From: SAR116 cluster bacterium
Lineage (GTDB): Bacteria > Pseudomonadota > Alphaproteobacteria > Puniceispirillales > Marisalimonadaceae
Reading direction: 5' to 3'
DNA length: 10,352 nt
Assembly: GCA_002691795.1 (NCBI GenBank)
Contig: NZIY01000025.1
Location: 23,008-33,359, forward strand
Below the pieces are notes generated by a model. The model was not told the origin of the DNA and made no database searches. It worked only from the letters and a program-made list of their open reading frames with translations. This document shows, piece by piece, positions 1 through 6,499 of this stretch (the first letter of the stretch is position 1; each line of letters starts with the position of its first letter). The translations under genes and the position numbers were made by a program.

Positions 1-1479
1 ATTAAAAATTCATTTATTGCTGTTCTAGGCAAAGATGAATATGAAGTTATAAATTCATTAAACCGTCTTAAAAACTCTATTCAATGGGAACAACTTAATA
101 AATTAGCAAATGATGAAATTTTTAACTCAATAGAACAAAATGATAAAGATTCTCTCGTTGTAAAAAGAGGTGGTGAAGCATTCCATGAAACCATTCCTAA
201 AATTAAATCTTTTAGTAATAATAATTACAAAACTTTAACATCAGAGTTTAATAAACCTTATTTAATGCACGGTTCTATTGGGCCATCTGCTTCATGCTCA
301 ATTTATAAAAATGGAAAGTTTATAATTTATTCGCATAGTCAAGCAATTTATGCTTTAAAATCTATTCTATCAAATGCCTTTAATCTTAATGAACAAGATA
401 TAACACTTCACTTTATGCCTGGAGCTGGTTGTTATGGACATAATGGTGCAGATGATGTGACGTATGAGGTGGCATTACTTTCTAAAGAATTTGAAAATAA
501 ATATATATTATTAAAGTGGACGAGAGAGGATGAAAATTGTTGGGAGCCTTATGGTAGTGCTTCTAAAAATAAGTTAACTGCTACTTTGGACAAAAATAAT
601 AAGGTCATATACTGGTCCAATGAAGCTTATTCAGATACTTATTTAACTAGACCTATGGTTAATAAATTAGAAAATTTTGTATCTTACAGGTTTTTGAATA
701 ATGATTTTAAAAAATATAAAGCCTCACCTCGAACTGGAGCTCATATGGGGATACACAGAAATTTAGACCCTATCTATAATTTCAAAGAAACAAGGTTAGT
801 CAAAAATCTAGTTCATAATTTACCATTAAGAACATCAGCACTTAGGACATTAGGTGCTTTCGCAAATACTGCAGCAACTGAAACATTTATGGATGATCTT
901 TGTATTGAGTCAAATATTGACCCATTTGAATTTAGGATTAATCATCTTGACGATAATAGAGCGATAGATTTATTAAATGATTTAAAAATTCAAATGAAAA
1001 AAGATAAATCATTGGAAAATAGCCATAGAGGTATTGCCTTTTCTCGATATAAAAACTCAGCATCTTATTGCGCTGTTGGTGTAGAGTTAATTGTTTCTGA
1101 TAATATTGAAATTGAACTTAAACGAGCATGGATAAGTGTAGACGCAGGTGAAATAGCTTTTAAGGAAGGGATAGAAGCTCAAGTAGAGGGTGGGTTCATT
1201 CAAGCTGCTAGTTGGTCTCTTTATGAACAGGTCTATTTTGATAATAATGAAATTTTGTCCAAAGATTGGGATGGATATAAAATTATTGAGTTTGATAACA
1301 TTCCTTTAATAACAACATCTGTAATTAATAGAGTAGGGGAACCTTATCTTGGCGTTGGTGAAGCAGTTGCAGGTCCAACTGGTGCATCAATTTCTAATGC
1401 ACTTAAAAGAGCTTTTGGTGAAAGGTTACAGACTATGCCTTTCAGTCAAGAAAACATAAAAAAACAACTTCTAGAGTAA
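1..1479 (+). CDS. Molybdenum hydroxylase large (molybdopterin-binding) subunit, NicB/IorB-like, 5' partial
   Basis: The frame is open from base 1 with no stop, so this is the C-terminal 492 residues of a longer protein; the first ATG at 265 is internal. It belongs to the xanthine dehydrogenase/aldehyde oxidase family, the Moco-binding subunit that hydroxylates N-heterocycles or aldehydes together with a [2Fe-2S] subunit. Family motifs of the nicotinate/isoquinoline dehydrogenase branch are visible: HGSIGPS (about residue 90), YSHSQ (about 110), GCYGHNGADD (about 143-152), RTSALRTLGAFAN (about 277) and EGGFIQAASW (about 398). The C-terminal GVGEAVAGP carries the expected catalytic Glu (about 454). 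It ends right after the Moco domain, so the C-terminal cytochrome c modules known from Pseudomonas NicB are absent. The [2Fe-2S] partner would lie upstream, outside the window. The following dehydrogenase gene is 32 bp downstream, probably in the same operon. Family is secure; the substrate is unknown. Confidence 0.9.
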   Translation: MKNSFIAVLGKDEYEVINSLNRLKNSIQWEQLNKLANDEIFNSIEQNDKDSLVVKRGGEAFHETIPKIKSFSNNNYKTLTSEFNKPYLMHGSIGPSASCSIYKNGKFIIYSHSQAIYALKSILSNAFNLNEQDITLHFMPGAGCYGHNGADDVTYEVALLSKEFENKYILLKWTREDENCWEPYGSASKNKLTATLDKNNKVIYWSNEAYSDTYLTRPMVNKLENFVSYRFLNNDFKKYKASPRTGAHMGIHRNLDPIYNFKETRLVKNLVHNLPLRTSALRTLGAFANTAATETFMDDLCIESNIDPFEFRINHLDDNRAIDLLNDLKIQMKKDKSLENSHRGIAFSRYKNSASYCAVGVELIVSDNIEIELKRAWISVDAGEIAFKEGIEAQVEGGFIQAASWSLYEQVYFDNNEILSKDWDGYKIIEFDNIPLITTSVINRVGEPYLGVGEAVAGPTGASISNALKRAFGERLQTMPFSQENIKKQLLE

Positions 1480-1511
1480 AATTTTATATTAATTAAAAAG
1501 GAGATAAGGCC

Positions 1512-2645
1512 ATGTCTAATAAAAAAGAAATAGGTTTAGCGATTGTTGGTTGTGGAACTATAGGTAGAATTAGAGCTATTATGGCAAAAGATTATCCTGG
1601 GATCAGTTGGATTGGTTTATGTGATATTAACGAAGAATTAGGAAAAAAACTCTTACAAGACTGTAAGGCTGATTACTTTACAACTGATTACAATGAACTA
1701 GTAAAGAGATCAGAGGTTAATGCTGTTATTATTGCTACAGACGAAAATCATCATTTTGGTCCTATTATGGCTTCGTTGGAAAATGAAAGTTCTTTATTTA
1801 TAGAAAAACCTCTTGCAACTGATTTAGTTGAAAGTAGGGATGTTTTAAATAAAATAAAGTCAACTAATGTTGATGCAGTTTTAGGATATACTCAAAGATT
1901 TAGAAGAAGGTTTTTAGCAGTAAAACAAAAGTTAATGGATGAAAATATTGGTCATGTTACATCTGTTGTAACAAGAGCGTTTATGAATAGCATGGTTCCA
2001 ATAGCAACTGTACGAAGAACAAATGAAAGAAAAAACCTTACACCTATGGTTGTGTCTGGAACACATAGCCTTGATATGTCATTTTGGCTTATGGAAGGGA
2101 AATATCCAAGATCGGTTTTTGCGCAATCAGTAGATAAAAAATTAAAAAGTCATGGTACAAAAGATTCTACTTTTGGCATTTTTACAATGGATGACGATAC
2201 AATTTTTAGTATGAACATTAGTTGGGCTCTACCAACGGTTTGGCCTGGTTCAGTATATGGATTAGAAATTGGTATAGTTGGAACAGAAGGGGTTATTGAT
2301 ATAGAAGACACCCATAGAGACTTAGTTCTTGCTAGCGAAAAACCCCAAGGTCATGGATATAACCCTTCTGGCTTTAACCCTTCTGACATTAGACATGTTG
2401 ACTTTTTAACTTCATATCCACCAGGTGATATTTATAATAATCAACTGTGGGGTCCTATGAGAGAAGAAACAAATTCTTGGTTCCAAAGGCTATATGTTGG
2501 TACAGATACACCGCACGCCTCTGCAGAAGATGGACATAAAAATCTTGTTATGACAATGGCAATGGACGCTTCAAGCAAAATAAATAATAAAATCGATATT
2601 ACTGAAGATATTGAAAATGAAATATTAAAAATTCAAAATTCATAA
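1512..2645 (+). CDS. Gfo/Idh/MocA family NAD(P)-dependent oxidoreductase
   Basis: A 377-aa protein of the usual length for this family, which oxidises or reduces a carbonyl/hydroxyl group on sugars, inositols and related cyclic polyols in the cytoplasm. The N-terminal Rossmann fold shows GCGTIG (13-18) and an acidic residue at the end of beta-2 (D38), favouring NAD. The family's catalytic EKP triplet is at 98-100, and the conserved HxxD pair in the substrate domain is at H185/D188. A clear AAGGAG Shine-Dalgarno lies at 1498-1503, 8 nt before the ATG. The stop codon is one base before the next ATG, so it is almost certainly co-translated with the alcohol dehydrogenase. Family is secure; the substrate cannot be read from sequence, and inositol or a sugar is only one possibility given the molybdenum hydroxylase upstream. 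Confidence 0.9.
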   Translation: MSNKKEIGLAIVGCGTIGRIRAIMAKDYPGISWIGLCDINEELGKKLLQDCKADYFTTDYNELVKRSEVNAVIIATDENHHFGPIMASLENESSLFIEKPLATDLVESRDVLNKIKSTNVDAVLGYTQRFRRRFLAVKQKLMDENIGHVTSVVTRAFMNSMVPIATVRRTNERKNLTPMVVSGTHSLDMSFWLMEGKYPRSVFAQSVDKKLKSHGTKDSTFGIFTMDDDTIFSMNISWALPTVWPGSVYGLEIGIVGTEGVIDIEDTHRDLVLASEKPQGHGYNPSGFNPSDIRHVDFLTSYPPGDIYNNQLWGPMREETNSWFQRLYVGTDTPHASAEDGHKNLVMTMAMDASSKINNKIDITEDIENEILKIQNS

Positions 2646-2646
2646 T

Positions 2647-3675
2647 ATGAAAGCATTACTTTTAAATGGCCCAGGTAAACCTTTCTCAATAGAAACAATT
2701 GAAGATCCAACCCCAGAAAAAGGTTATGCAGTTGCTAAAGTACTGGCATGTGGCTCTGGTTTGACAATTCAGCATGTTAAAGCAGGTAGAATAATTGTTG
2801 ATTATCCAAGAATAATAGGCCATGAGATTATTGGTGAAATTGTTGAAATAAATGGAGAATCTGGTGATTTAGTTATCGGGTCTCCAGTAACAGCTTTTTT
2901 TTATTTAACTTGCGGGCATTGTAGATGGTGCAATATTGATCGTGAAACTTTGTGTGATAATTTTAAAGGTTATATTGGAAGAGAAATAGATGGAGGTTAT
3001 TCTGAGTTTATAAAACTTCCTATTGAAAATTTCATTAAAATACCACAAGCAATTGATTATAAAAATAATCTTTTAGAGACTGCAGTAGTATGTGATGCTG
3101 TAGCAACTCCTCTCAAAGTTATAAAAAAAGCACGAATAAATTCATTTGATAAAGTTGGTGTTATTGGAGCAGGTGGAGGTCTAGGAATACATATGCTTAA
3201 AATGCTCAATTTAAATAATATATCCTCTATTGGAATTGATACTAAAACAGAAAAATTTGAAGTATGTAATAGAAATGGTGCAGAATTCTCAATTTCACCT
3301 ATGGATAATGATTTGAAAAATAAAATTAATGAGTTTTCAAAAGGTTGTGATTTAGATGTGGTAATTGATTTTGTGTCCAGTAAATCATCACTTGAATTAG
3401 GGGCATCAATTTTAGGAAAGGGTGGTAGATTAGTAACGCTTGGTGGGAGTGGTGAAAATTTTTTGGCAAATTCTTCTGATATGCTTGTTAAAGAGCTTGA
3501 ATTAATTGGGTCTCGTTACTGTACTAAACAAGAATTAAAAGAGAGTTTAGATTTGTTTGCAAGAGGTCTAATTAAACCCTTAGTTTCAATTAAGACAAAT
3601 TTTAATGGAGCTGAAGAACTTCATAATAAAATTGAAATTGGTGAAATAACTGGTAGAGCAGGGATATTAATTTAA
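2647..3675 (+). CDS. Zinc-dependent medium-chain alcohol dehydrogenase
   Basis: A 342-aa cytoplasmic medium-chain dehydrogenase/reductase that should interconvert an alcohol and an aldehyde or ketone with NAD(H). Catalytic-zinc ligand candidates are C35, H59-E60 (in IIGHE) and C149-D150. The structural zinc lobe has four cysteines at 89, 92, 95 and 103 in the classic CX2CX2CX7C spacing. The NAD-binding fold has GAGGGLG at 173-179 and D197 at the end of the next strand, favouring NAD over NADP. The position usually occupied by His or Thr after the first zinc Cys reads GSGLT, so the proton relay is not the textbook one. The gene starts one base after the previous stop, implying translational coupling, and its last 9 bases overlap the convergent hydrolase gene. 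The substrate is unknown, presumably an intermediate of the same pathway. Confidence 0.9.
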   Translation: MKALLLNGPGKPFSIETIEDPTPEKGYAVAKVLACGSGLTIQHVKAGRIIVDYPRIIGHEIIGEIVEINGESGDLVIGSPVTAFFYLTCGHCRWCNIDRETLCDNFKGYIGREIDGGYSEFIKLPIENFIKIPQAIDYKNNLLETAVVCDAVATPLKVIKKARINSFDKVGVIGAGGGLGIHMLKMLNLNNISSIGIDTKTEKFEVCNRNGAEFSISPMDNDLKNKINEFSKGCDLDVVIDFVSSKSSLELGASILGKGGRLVTLGGSGENFLANSSDMLVKELELIGSRYCTKQELKESLDLFARGLIKPLVSIKTNFNGAEELHNKIEIGEITGRAGILI

Positions 3676-4353
3676 TTTATTTAAAATTTCCTCTTTTTTC
3701 ATAACCCAAGCTATTGATTGAGACATAATTTTAAGTGCAACTTCATGTTGTTCATCGCCTCTCATTGATCCTGTACAACATTCAATCACTATTGGGTTAT
3801 ATCCTCTATTACTTGCACCAAATGTTGTTCCATAAACACATGTATCAGTATTAACACCACATATTATTATATTTTTAATATTCAATGTTCTTTTTAAAAG
3901 CATATCTAATTCAGTATCTTGAAAACAATCAAAATTACGTTTGCTTGTTATATGAATATCATTTTCGTCAACAAGTATTTTTGGTAATTCACATGAAATT
4001 GTTCCTTCAACTCTTTCAGGTTTTTTTCTAGCTTTGGCTTGTTTATTTTGAGAAAGTTTATTTTTTTGACTTACGTCTATATATGGACTTATAGAAAAGT
4101 TATATTTTAATTCTTCTTTTTTTCTAACTACATAACAATGAACGATGGGTATATTTAAAATTCTTAATTTATTTAACAAAAAATTTGAATTTTCTAGAAT
4201 TCTATCAATATTTTGATTTGACAAAGGAGATGTACCATTTTTAGTATCAAGATACTCATTCTGCATATCAACAGTTAATAAACATGTCTCTTTTTGCTTA
4301 ATTTTAAGCAATTTATTCATCAAAGATTTATAATTTGTAAAGTCAGCTGTCAT
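3667..4353 (-). CDS. Isochorismatase-family cysteine hydrolase (amidase-like)
   Basis: A 228-aa cytoplasmic hydrolase of the nicotinamidase/isochorismatase superfamily, whose members cleave amides such as N-carbamoylsarcosine, ureidoacrylate, biuret, maleamate or nicotinamide. The catalytic triad is visible: D29 in LLTVDMQNEY, K138 in ITSKRNFDCF and nucleophile C172 in GVNTDTCV. A lysine-rich insert (about 97-112) sits in the middle. Two starts are possible: 4353, or the internal ATG at 4320 (residue 12), still upstream of the first strand. Neither has a Shine-Dalgarno; the later start would free 51 bp for a divergent promoter. The 3' end overlaps the alcohol dehydrogenase by 9 bp. The gene faces away from the beta-hydroxyacid dehydrogenase. 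A maleamate-type reaction would suit a nicotinate-like pathway with the upstream hydroxylase, but this is conjecture. Confidence 0.85.
   Translation of the reverse strand: MTADFTNYKSLMNKLLKIKQKETCLLTVDMQNEYLDTKNGTSPLSNQNIDRILENSNFLLNKLRILNIPIVHCYVVRKKEELKYNFSISPYIDVSQKNKLSQNKQAKARKKPERVEGTISCELPKILVDENDIHITSKRNFDCFQDTELDMLLKRTLNIKNIIICGVNTDTCVYGTTFGASNRGYNPIVIECCTGSMRGDEQHEVALKIMSQSIAWVMKKEEILNKLN
4294..4311. repeat. Perfect 18-bp palindrome, operator-like
   Basis: TTGCTTAA and TTAAGCAA form 8-bp arms around a 2-bp centre. The site lies inside the first codons of the minus-strand hydrolase (residues 15-20, LLKIKQ) and 17 bp upstream of a TATAAT on the + strand. The position suits a repressor or activator site for one or both divergent genes. 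In DNA this AT-rich, some 8-bp palindromes are expected by chance. Confidence 0.4.
4329..4334 (+). promoter_or_regulatory. Candidate -10 box for the beta-hydroxyacid dehydrogenase gene
   Basis: A perfect TATAAT 37 bp before the preferred ATG at 4372, which would give a leader of about 30 nt. No good -35 hexamer is seen at 16-18 bp; the palindrome at 4294-4311 occupies that area, which would fit activator dependence. Chance occurrence is possible in AT-rich DNA. Confidence 0.3.
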
Positions 4354-4356
4354 ATT

Positions 4357-4362
4357 ATAGGG
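4357..4362 (+). promoter_or_regulatory. Weak ribosome binding site deciding the start at 4372
   Basis: ATAGGG ends 9 nt before the ATG at 4372 but only 3 nt before the in-frame ATG at 4366. This spacing favours 4372 as the translation start of the downstream dehydrogenase. Confidence 0.4.
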
Positions 4363-4371
4363 TTTATGCTA

Positions 4372-5256
4372 ATGGAAATTAATTTAAATATAAATCATAA
4401 AATTGGAATTCTTGGGCTCGGTGTTCTTGGCTCTGCAATTGCGCAATGTTTTATAGATAAAAAAATCAATATATTTGGTTTTGATATATCAAGCAAATTT
4501 TATAAAAATTTAGATAAAAACTTTATTACCATTTTAGATGATATAAGTAAATTTTATACAAAATGTAATATAGTTATAACTTGTCTACCTAGTGAAGAGA
4601 GTTTGCTAGAAGTCACAAAAAATTTAAATTCTAAAATTTTATTTATTGAAACATCAACTTTACCTTTAGAATGTAAAAAATTAGCTAAAAGTCAGTTGAA
4701 TTTAAAAGATTGTAAAATTGTAGACGCACCTTTATCCGGAAACAGATTGGCAGCTTTAGAAGGAAAGTTGTCCTCATATTTGAGTGGTATGAAAAATGAT
4801 AAGAGTATAGCTTCTAATGTTCTTAACATATTTTGTCATAAAGTGACGGATGTTGGGGATTTTGGAAATGGTATCGTAATGAAACTGATAGGAAATATCC
4901 TAAATTTAGTTCATAATGCAGTTACAGCAGAAGTTTTAACATTAGGAATGAAATCAGGATTAAAGCCTGAAATTATTCATGAAGCTATTAGCGGAACTTT
5001 TTCATCATCTGGTGTTTTTGAAAATAGAGGAAAATTAATGGTTGATCAAGATTTTGAAAAGGAAGGTATGAACTTTTCTACACCACTAAAAGATTCGAAA
5101 TTTATAACTGAACTTTCACGATCAAATTTAGTTGCATTACCAATATATCAGGTAGCACTTCAATATTATTATTCTGCAGTAGCCAATGGACTTGGTGATA
5201 AAGATGCATCTTCTATTATAAGAATATTGGAGAGAAATACAAATTTTAGGAGATAA
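4372..5256 (+). CDS. Beta-hydroxyacid dehydrogenase (3-hydroxyisobutyrate dehydrogenase family)
   Basis: A 294-aa NAD-dependent dehydrogenase of the HIBADH / tartronate semialdehyde reductase family, whose usual length is about 290-300. Such enzymes oxidise 3-hydroxyacids to semialdehydes or catalyse the reverse. Seen: Rossmann motif GLGVLG (15-20), D38 at the end of beta-2 favouring NAD, the substrate-binding segment DAPLSG (118-123) and catalytic K171 in GNGIVMKLIGN, followed by the all-helical C-terminal domain with KDSKF near residue 242. The canonical SGG of the substrate loop is SGN here. The frame stays open upstream to an ATG at 4294, but that would add a non-homologous stretch overlapping the divergent hydrolase; the ATG at 4372 fits the family start and a weak Shine-Dalgarno. 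The substrate is unknown, probably a product of the neighbouring catabolic genes. Confidence 0.88.
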   Translation: MEINLNINHKIGILGLGVLGSAIAQCFIDKKINIFGFDISSKFYKNLDKNFITILDDISKFYTKCNIVITCLPSEESLLEVTKNLNSKILFIETSTLPLECKKLAKSQLNLKDCKIVDAPLSGNRLAALEGKLSSYLSGMKNDKSIASNVLNIFCHKVTDVGDFGNGIVMKLIGNILNLVHNAVTAEVLTLGMKSGLKPEIIHEAISGTFSSSGVFENRGKLMVDQDFEKEGMNFSTPLKDSKFITELSRSNLVALPIYQVALQYYYSAVANGLGDKDASSIIRILERNTNFRR

Positions 5257-5333
5257 ATAACTCTTAAAAATTTAATAAATTGAAAAAATTTGAATTTTTA
5301 CTACTAAAATGTTATTTTTACAAAACATAATTT

Positions 5334-5744
5334 ATGCATTTTGAAAATATGTTTAATAATTCAAGATTAGTACTGACACTTGTGGGATTTATACTTATGT
5401 TACAAAGCATTGGCTTTGTAATTTTTGCAAGTGAAATTACTCTATTAATGTTTCCTTTTGTAGAAAATAATCCAGAAGCTCTTAATCTTGGAGTTAGTCT
5501 AAGATATGCTATGGCTTCAGGTTTGTTTTTTATAGGAATGTTATTATTTCTATGTAGGGGTGTAACAAAGTCTGCAGCACAAAGACTACTATTTTGTTGT
5601 GGGTTAGGATTTATTATTATTTTATTAAGTTTTGTTTATTTAACAATATTTAGGGACGTAAATGTTTCTAAAATAATGTGGATAATTTATATTATTCTTA
5701 CCTTATTAGCTTTTTATGTTTCATCTAGAAAGTTTCAGGAATAA
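5334..5744 (+). CDS. Small four-helix membrane protein, unknown function
   Basis: A 136-aa protein I do not recognise. Four hydrophobic segments are evident at about residues 12-36, 53-69, 80-103 and 113-130, separated by short loops, with a short N-terminal head and a basic C-terminal tail (SSRKFQE). It is therefore an inner-membrane protein. It has no obvious catalytic or metal-binding motif and no signal peptide distinct from the first helix. There is no clear Shine-Dalgarno before the ATG at 5334; the ATG at 5349 is an alternative start that would leave all four helices intact. It follows the beta-hydroxyacid dehydrogenase by 77 bp on the same strand and converges on the small-protein pair. 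The coding call rests on length and the regular four-helix pattern. Confidence 0.75.
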   Translation: MHFENMFNNSRLVLTLVGFILMLQSIGFVIFASEITLLMFPFVENNPEALNLGVSLRYAMASGLFFIGMLLFLCRGVTKSAAQRLLFCCGLGFIIILLSFVYLTIFRDVNVSKIMWIIYIILTLLAFYVSSRKFQE

Positions 5745-5790
5745 AATCTAACTTATTTTTGTGTATTGAAAAACTGAAATGCTTATAAAT

Positions 5791-6051
5791 CTAACTGTGT
5801 TTTTCTACAGCATAAACTTCATGAGATAGACCAAGGTTATTTTCCATTTCTTTAAAATTATCTGAATTCATAAACTCTTGTACTAATTCAGGGTTAAATA
5901 CCTCTGTAAAAATCATTGCTGTATTTTCATCAACTTTTCCAACAACAGTATTTCTCATCATTTTAGATTGTACTTCTGAATCCTCATCAAATTTAAGTTT
6001 CCAATCGTCATAATTAACTTTAGTCATTTTTACTATAATAAGTGTATTCAT
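5791..6051 (-). CDS. Small protein, probable ferredoxin-like (dimeric alpha-beta barrel) fold
   Basis: An 86-aa protein without signal peptide or membrane segment, so cytoplasmic. The pattern strand (TLIIVKM) - helix (YDDWKLKFDED) - strand (NTVVGKV) - strand (TAMIFTEV) - helix (PELVQEFMNS) - strand (EVYAVEK) is that of ferredoxin-like alpha-beta barrel proteins such as the ABM/DUF families. The fold is my inference; the function is unknown. It lies 11 bp after the stop of the 93-aa gene on the same strand, with AGGA at 6058-6061, 6 nt before the ATG, so the two form an operon. Two adjacent genes with the same apparent fold suggest partners of a heteromer or descendants of a duplication. The gene is acidic and has a TAG stop. 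Confidence 0.78.
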   Translation of the reverse strand: MNTLIIVKMTKVNYDDWKLKFDEDSEVQSKMMRNTVVGKVDENTAMIFTEVFNPELVQEFMNSDNFKEMENNLGLSHEVYAVEKHS

Positions 6052-6062
6052 ATTAAATCCTA

Positions 6063-6344
6063 TTAATCAGAAACATTCATAATATTTGGCATTTCTTTTA
6101 TTTTATTCTCAAACATATCTGCCATATCTCCTAATGTTTCAATAATAGCTTCTGGTGAATTAGCTTTCCACCAACAATACATAACCATATCGTTTTTCTC
6201 ATTATTCCAATTGATTTGAAAACTTGCATTATCATTTTTCATGTTAGCCCTAATATCGTCTTCAGTCATTGATGCTGACATTTCAAAATATTTATCTCTT
6301 ATCTCTTCGGTCTTAAATCTGTGTTCAACCATATAATCTTTCAT
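6063..6344 (-). CDS. Small conserved-looking protein, probable ferredoxin-like fold
   Basis: A 93-aa protein, cytoplasmic, with no signal peptide or membrane helix. The frame reaches back to a TTG at 6356, but the GGAG Shine-Dalgarno (6351-6354) sits inside that extension, exactly 6 nt before the ATG at 6344, so the start is 6344. It begins MKDYMVEHRF (strand), then a helix (EEIRDKYFEM), a strand around SFQINWNN, a strand with an aromatic cluster (MVMYCWWK), a long helix (PEAIIETLGDMADMFENKI) and a short end. This resembles ferredoxin-like barrel proteins (for example DUF4242-type); the assignment is tentative and the function unknown. It is first in a pair with the 86-aa gene and lies 155 bp downstream of the ion-channel gene on the same strand. 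Confidence 0.8.
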   Translation of the reverse strand: MKDYMVEHRFKTEEIRDKYFEMSASMTEDDIRANMKNDNASFQINWNNEKNDMVMYCWWKANSPEAIIETLGDMADMFENKIKEMPNIMNVSD

Positions 6345-6350
6345 TTTATT

Positions 6351-6354
6351 CTCC
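6351..6354 (-). promoter_or_regulatory. Ribosome binding site fixing the start at 6344
   Basis: GGAG on the minus strand, 6 nt upstream of the ATG at 6344. It would be inside the coding region if translation began at the upstream TTG (6356), so it argues against that longer start. Confidence 0.7.
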
Positions 6355-6382
6355 AATTTTTATAAAATACTATCACATAATT

Positions 6383-6400
6383 AATACCTAATGCGGTATT
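6383..6400 (+). terminator. Short inverted repeat with T-run; weak terminator or operator
   Basis: AATACC and GGTATT form 6-bp arms around a 6-nt loop, followed on the + strand by a run of T (6399-6404). As a + strand terminator it would block transcripts entering the ion-channel gene antisense. On the minus strand it lies about 40 bp upstream of the 93-aa gene, so an operator role is equally possible. The arms are short, so confidence is low. Confidence 0.35.
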
Positions 6401-6450
6401 TTTTGTTTAATTAAATATATTAATCTAAATAACGTATATTATTTAAGCAT

Positions 6451-6464
6451 AATCAAGTTTGATT
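6451..6464. repeat. 14-bp palindrome in the gap downstream of the ion-channel gene
   Basis: AATCAA and TTGATT flank a 2-bp centre. The gap 6345-6499 also holds an AT-only inverted repeat at 6465-6483 (8-bp arms, 3-nt loop) just after the channel stop codon, which could act as a weak terminator. Nothing else is recognisable there; all are short and AT-rich. Confidence 0.25.
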
Positions 6465-6499
6465 TAATTATACCTTATAATTATAATAGGATAATAAAC

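Noticed and set aside
265..1479. Molybdenum hydroxylase as a complete gene starting at ATG 265
   Set aside because: The frame is open to base 1 and the family motif PYLMHGSIGPS spans this ATG, so it is an internal methionine.
4294..4371. N-terminal extension of the beta-hydroxyacid dehydrogenase to ATG 4294
   Set aside because: It adds residues before the family's normal start and overlaps the divergent hydrolase coding region; 4372 has the better spacing to a weak Shine-Dalgarno.
5284..5299. AAAAATT/AATTTTT inverted repeat after the beta-hydroxyacid dehydrogenase as a terminator
   Set aside because: The loop is only 2 nt and the stem is entirely A-T; such repeats are expected by chance in this composition.
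6345..6356. TTG start at 6356 for the 93-aa protein
   Set aside because: The GGAG Shine-Dalgarno lies inside this extension and is correctly spaced for the ATG at 6344.
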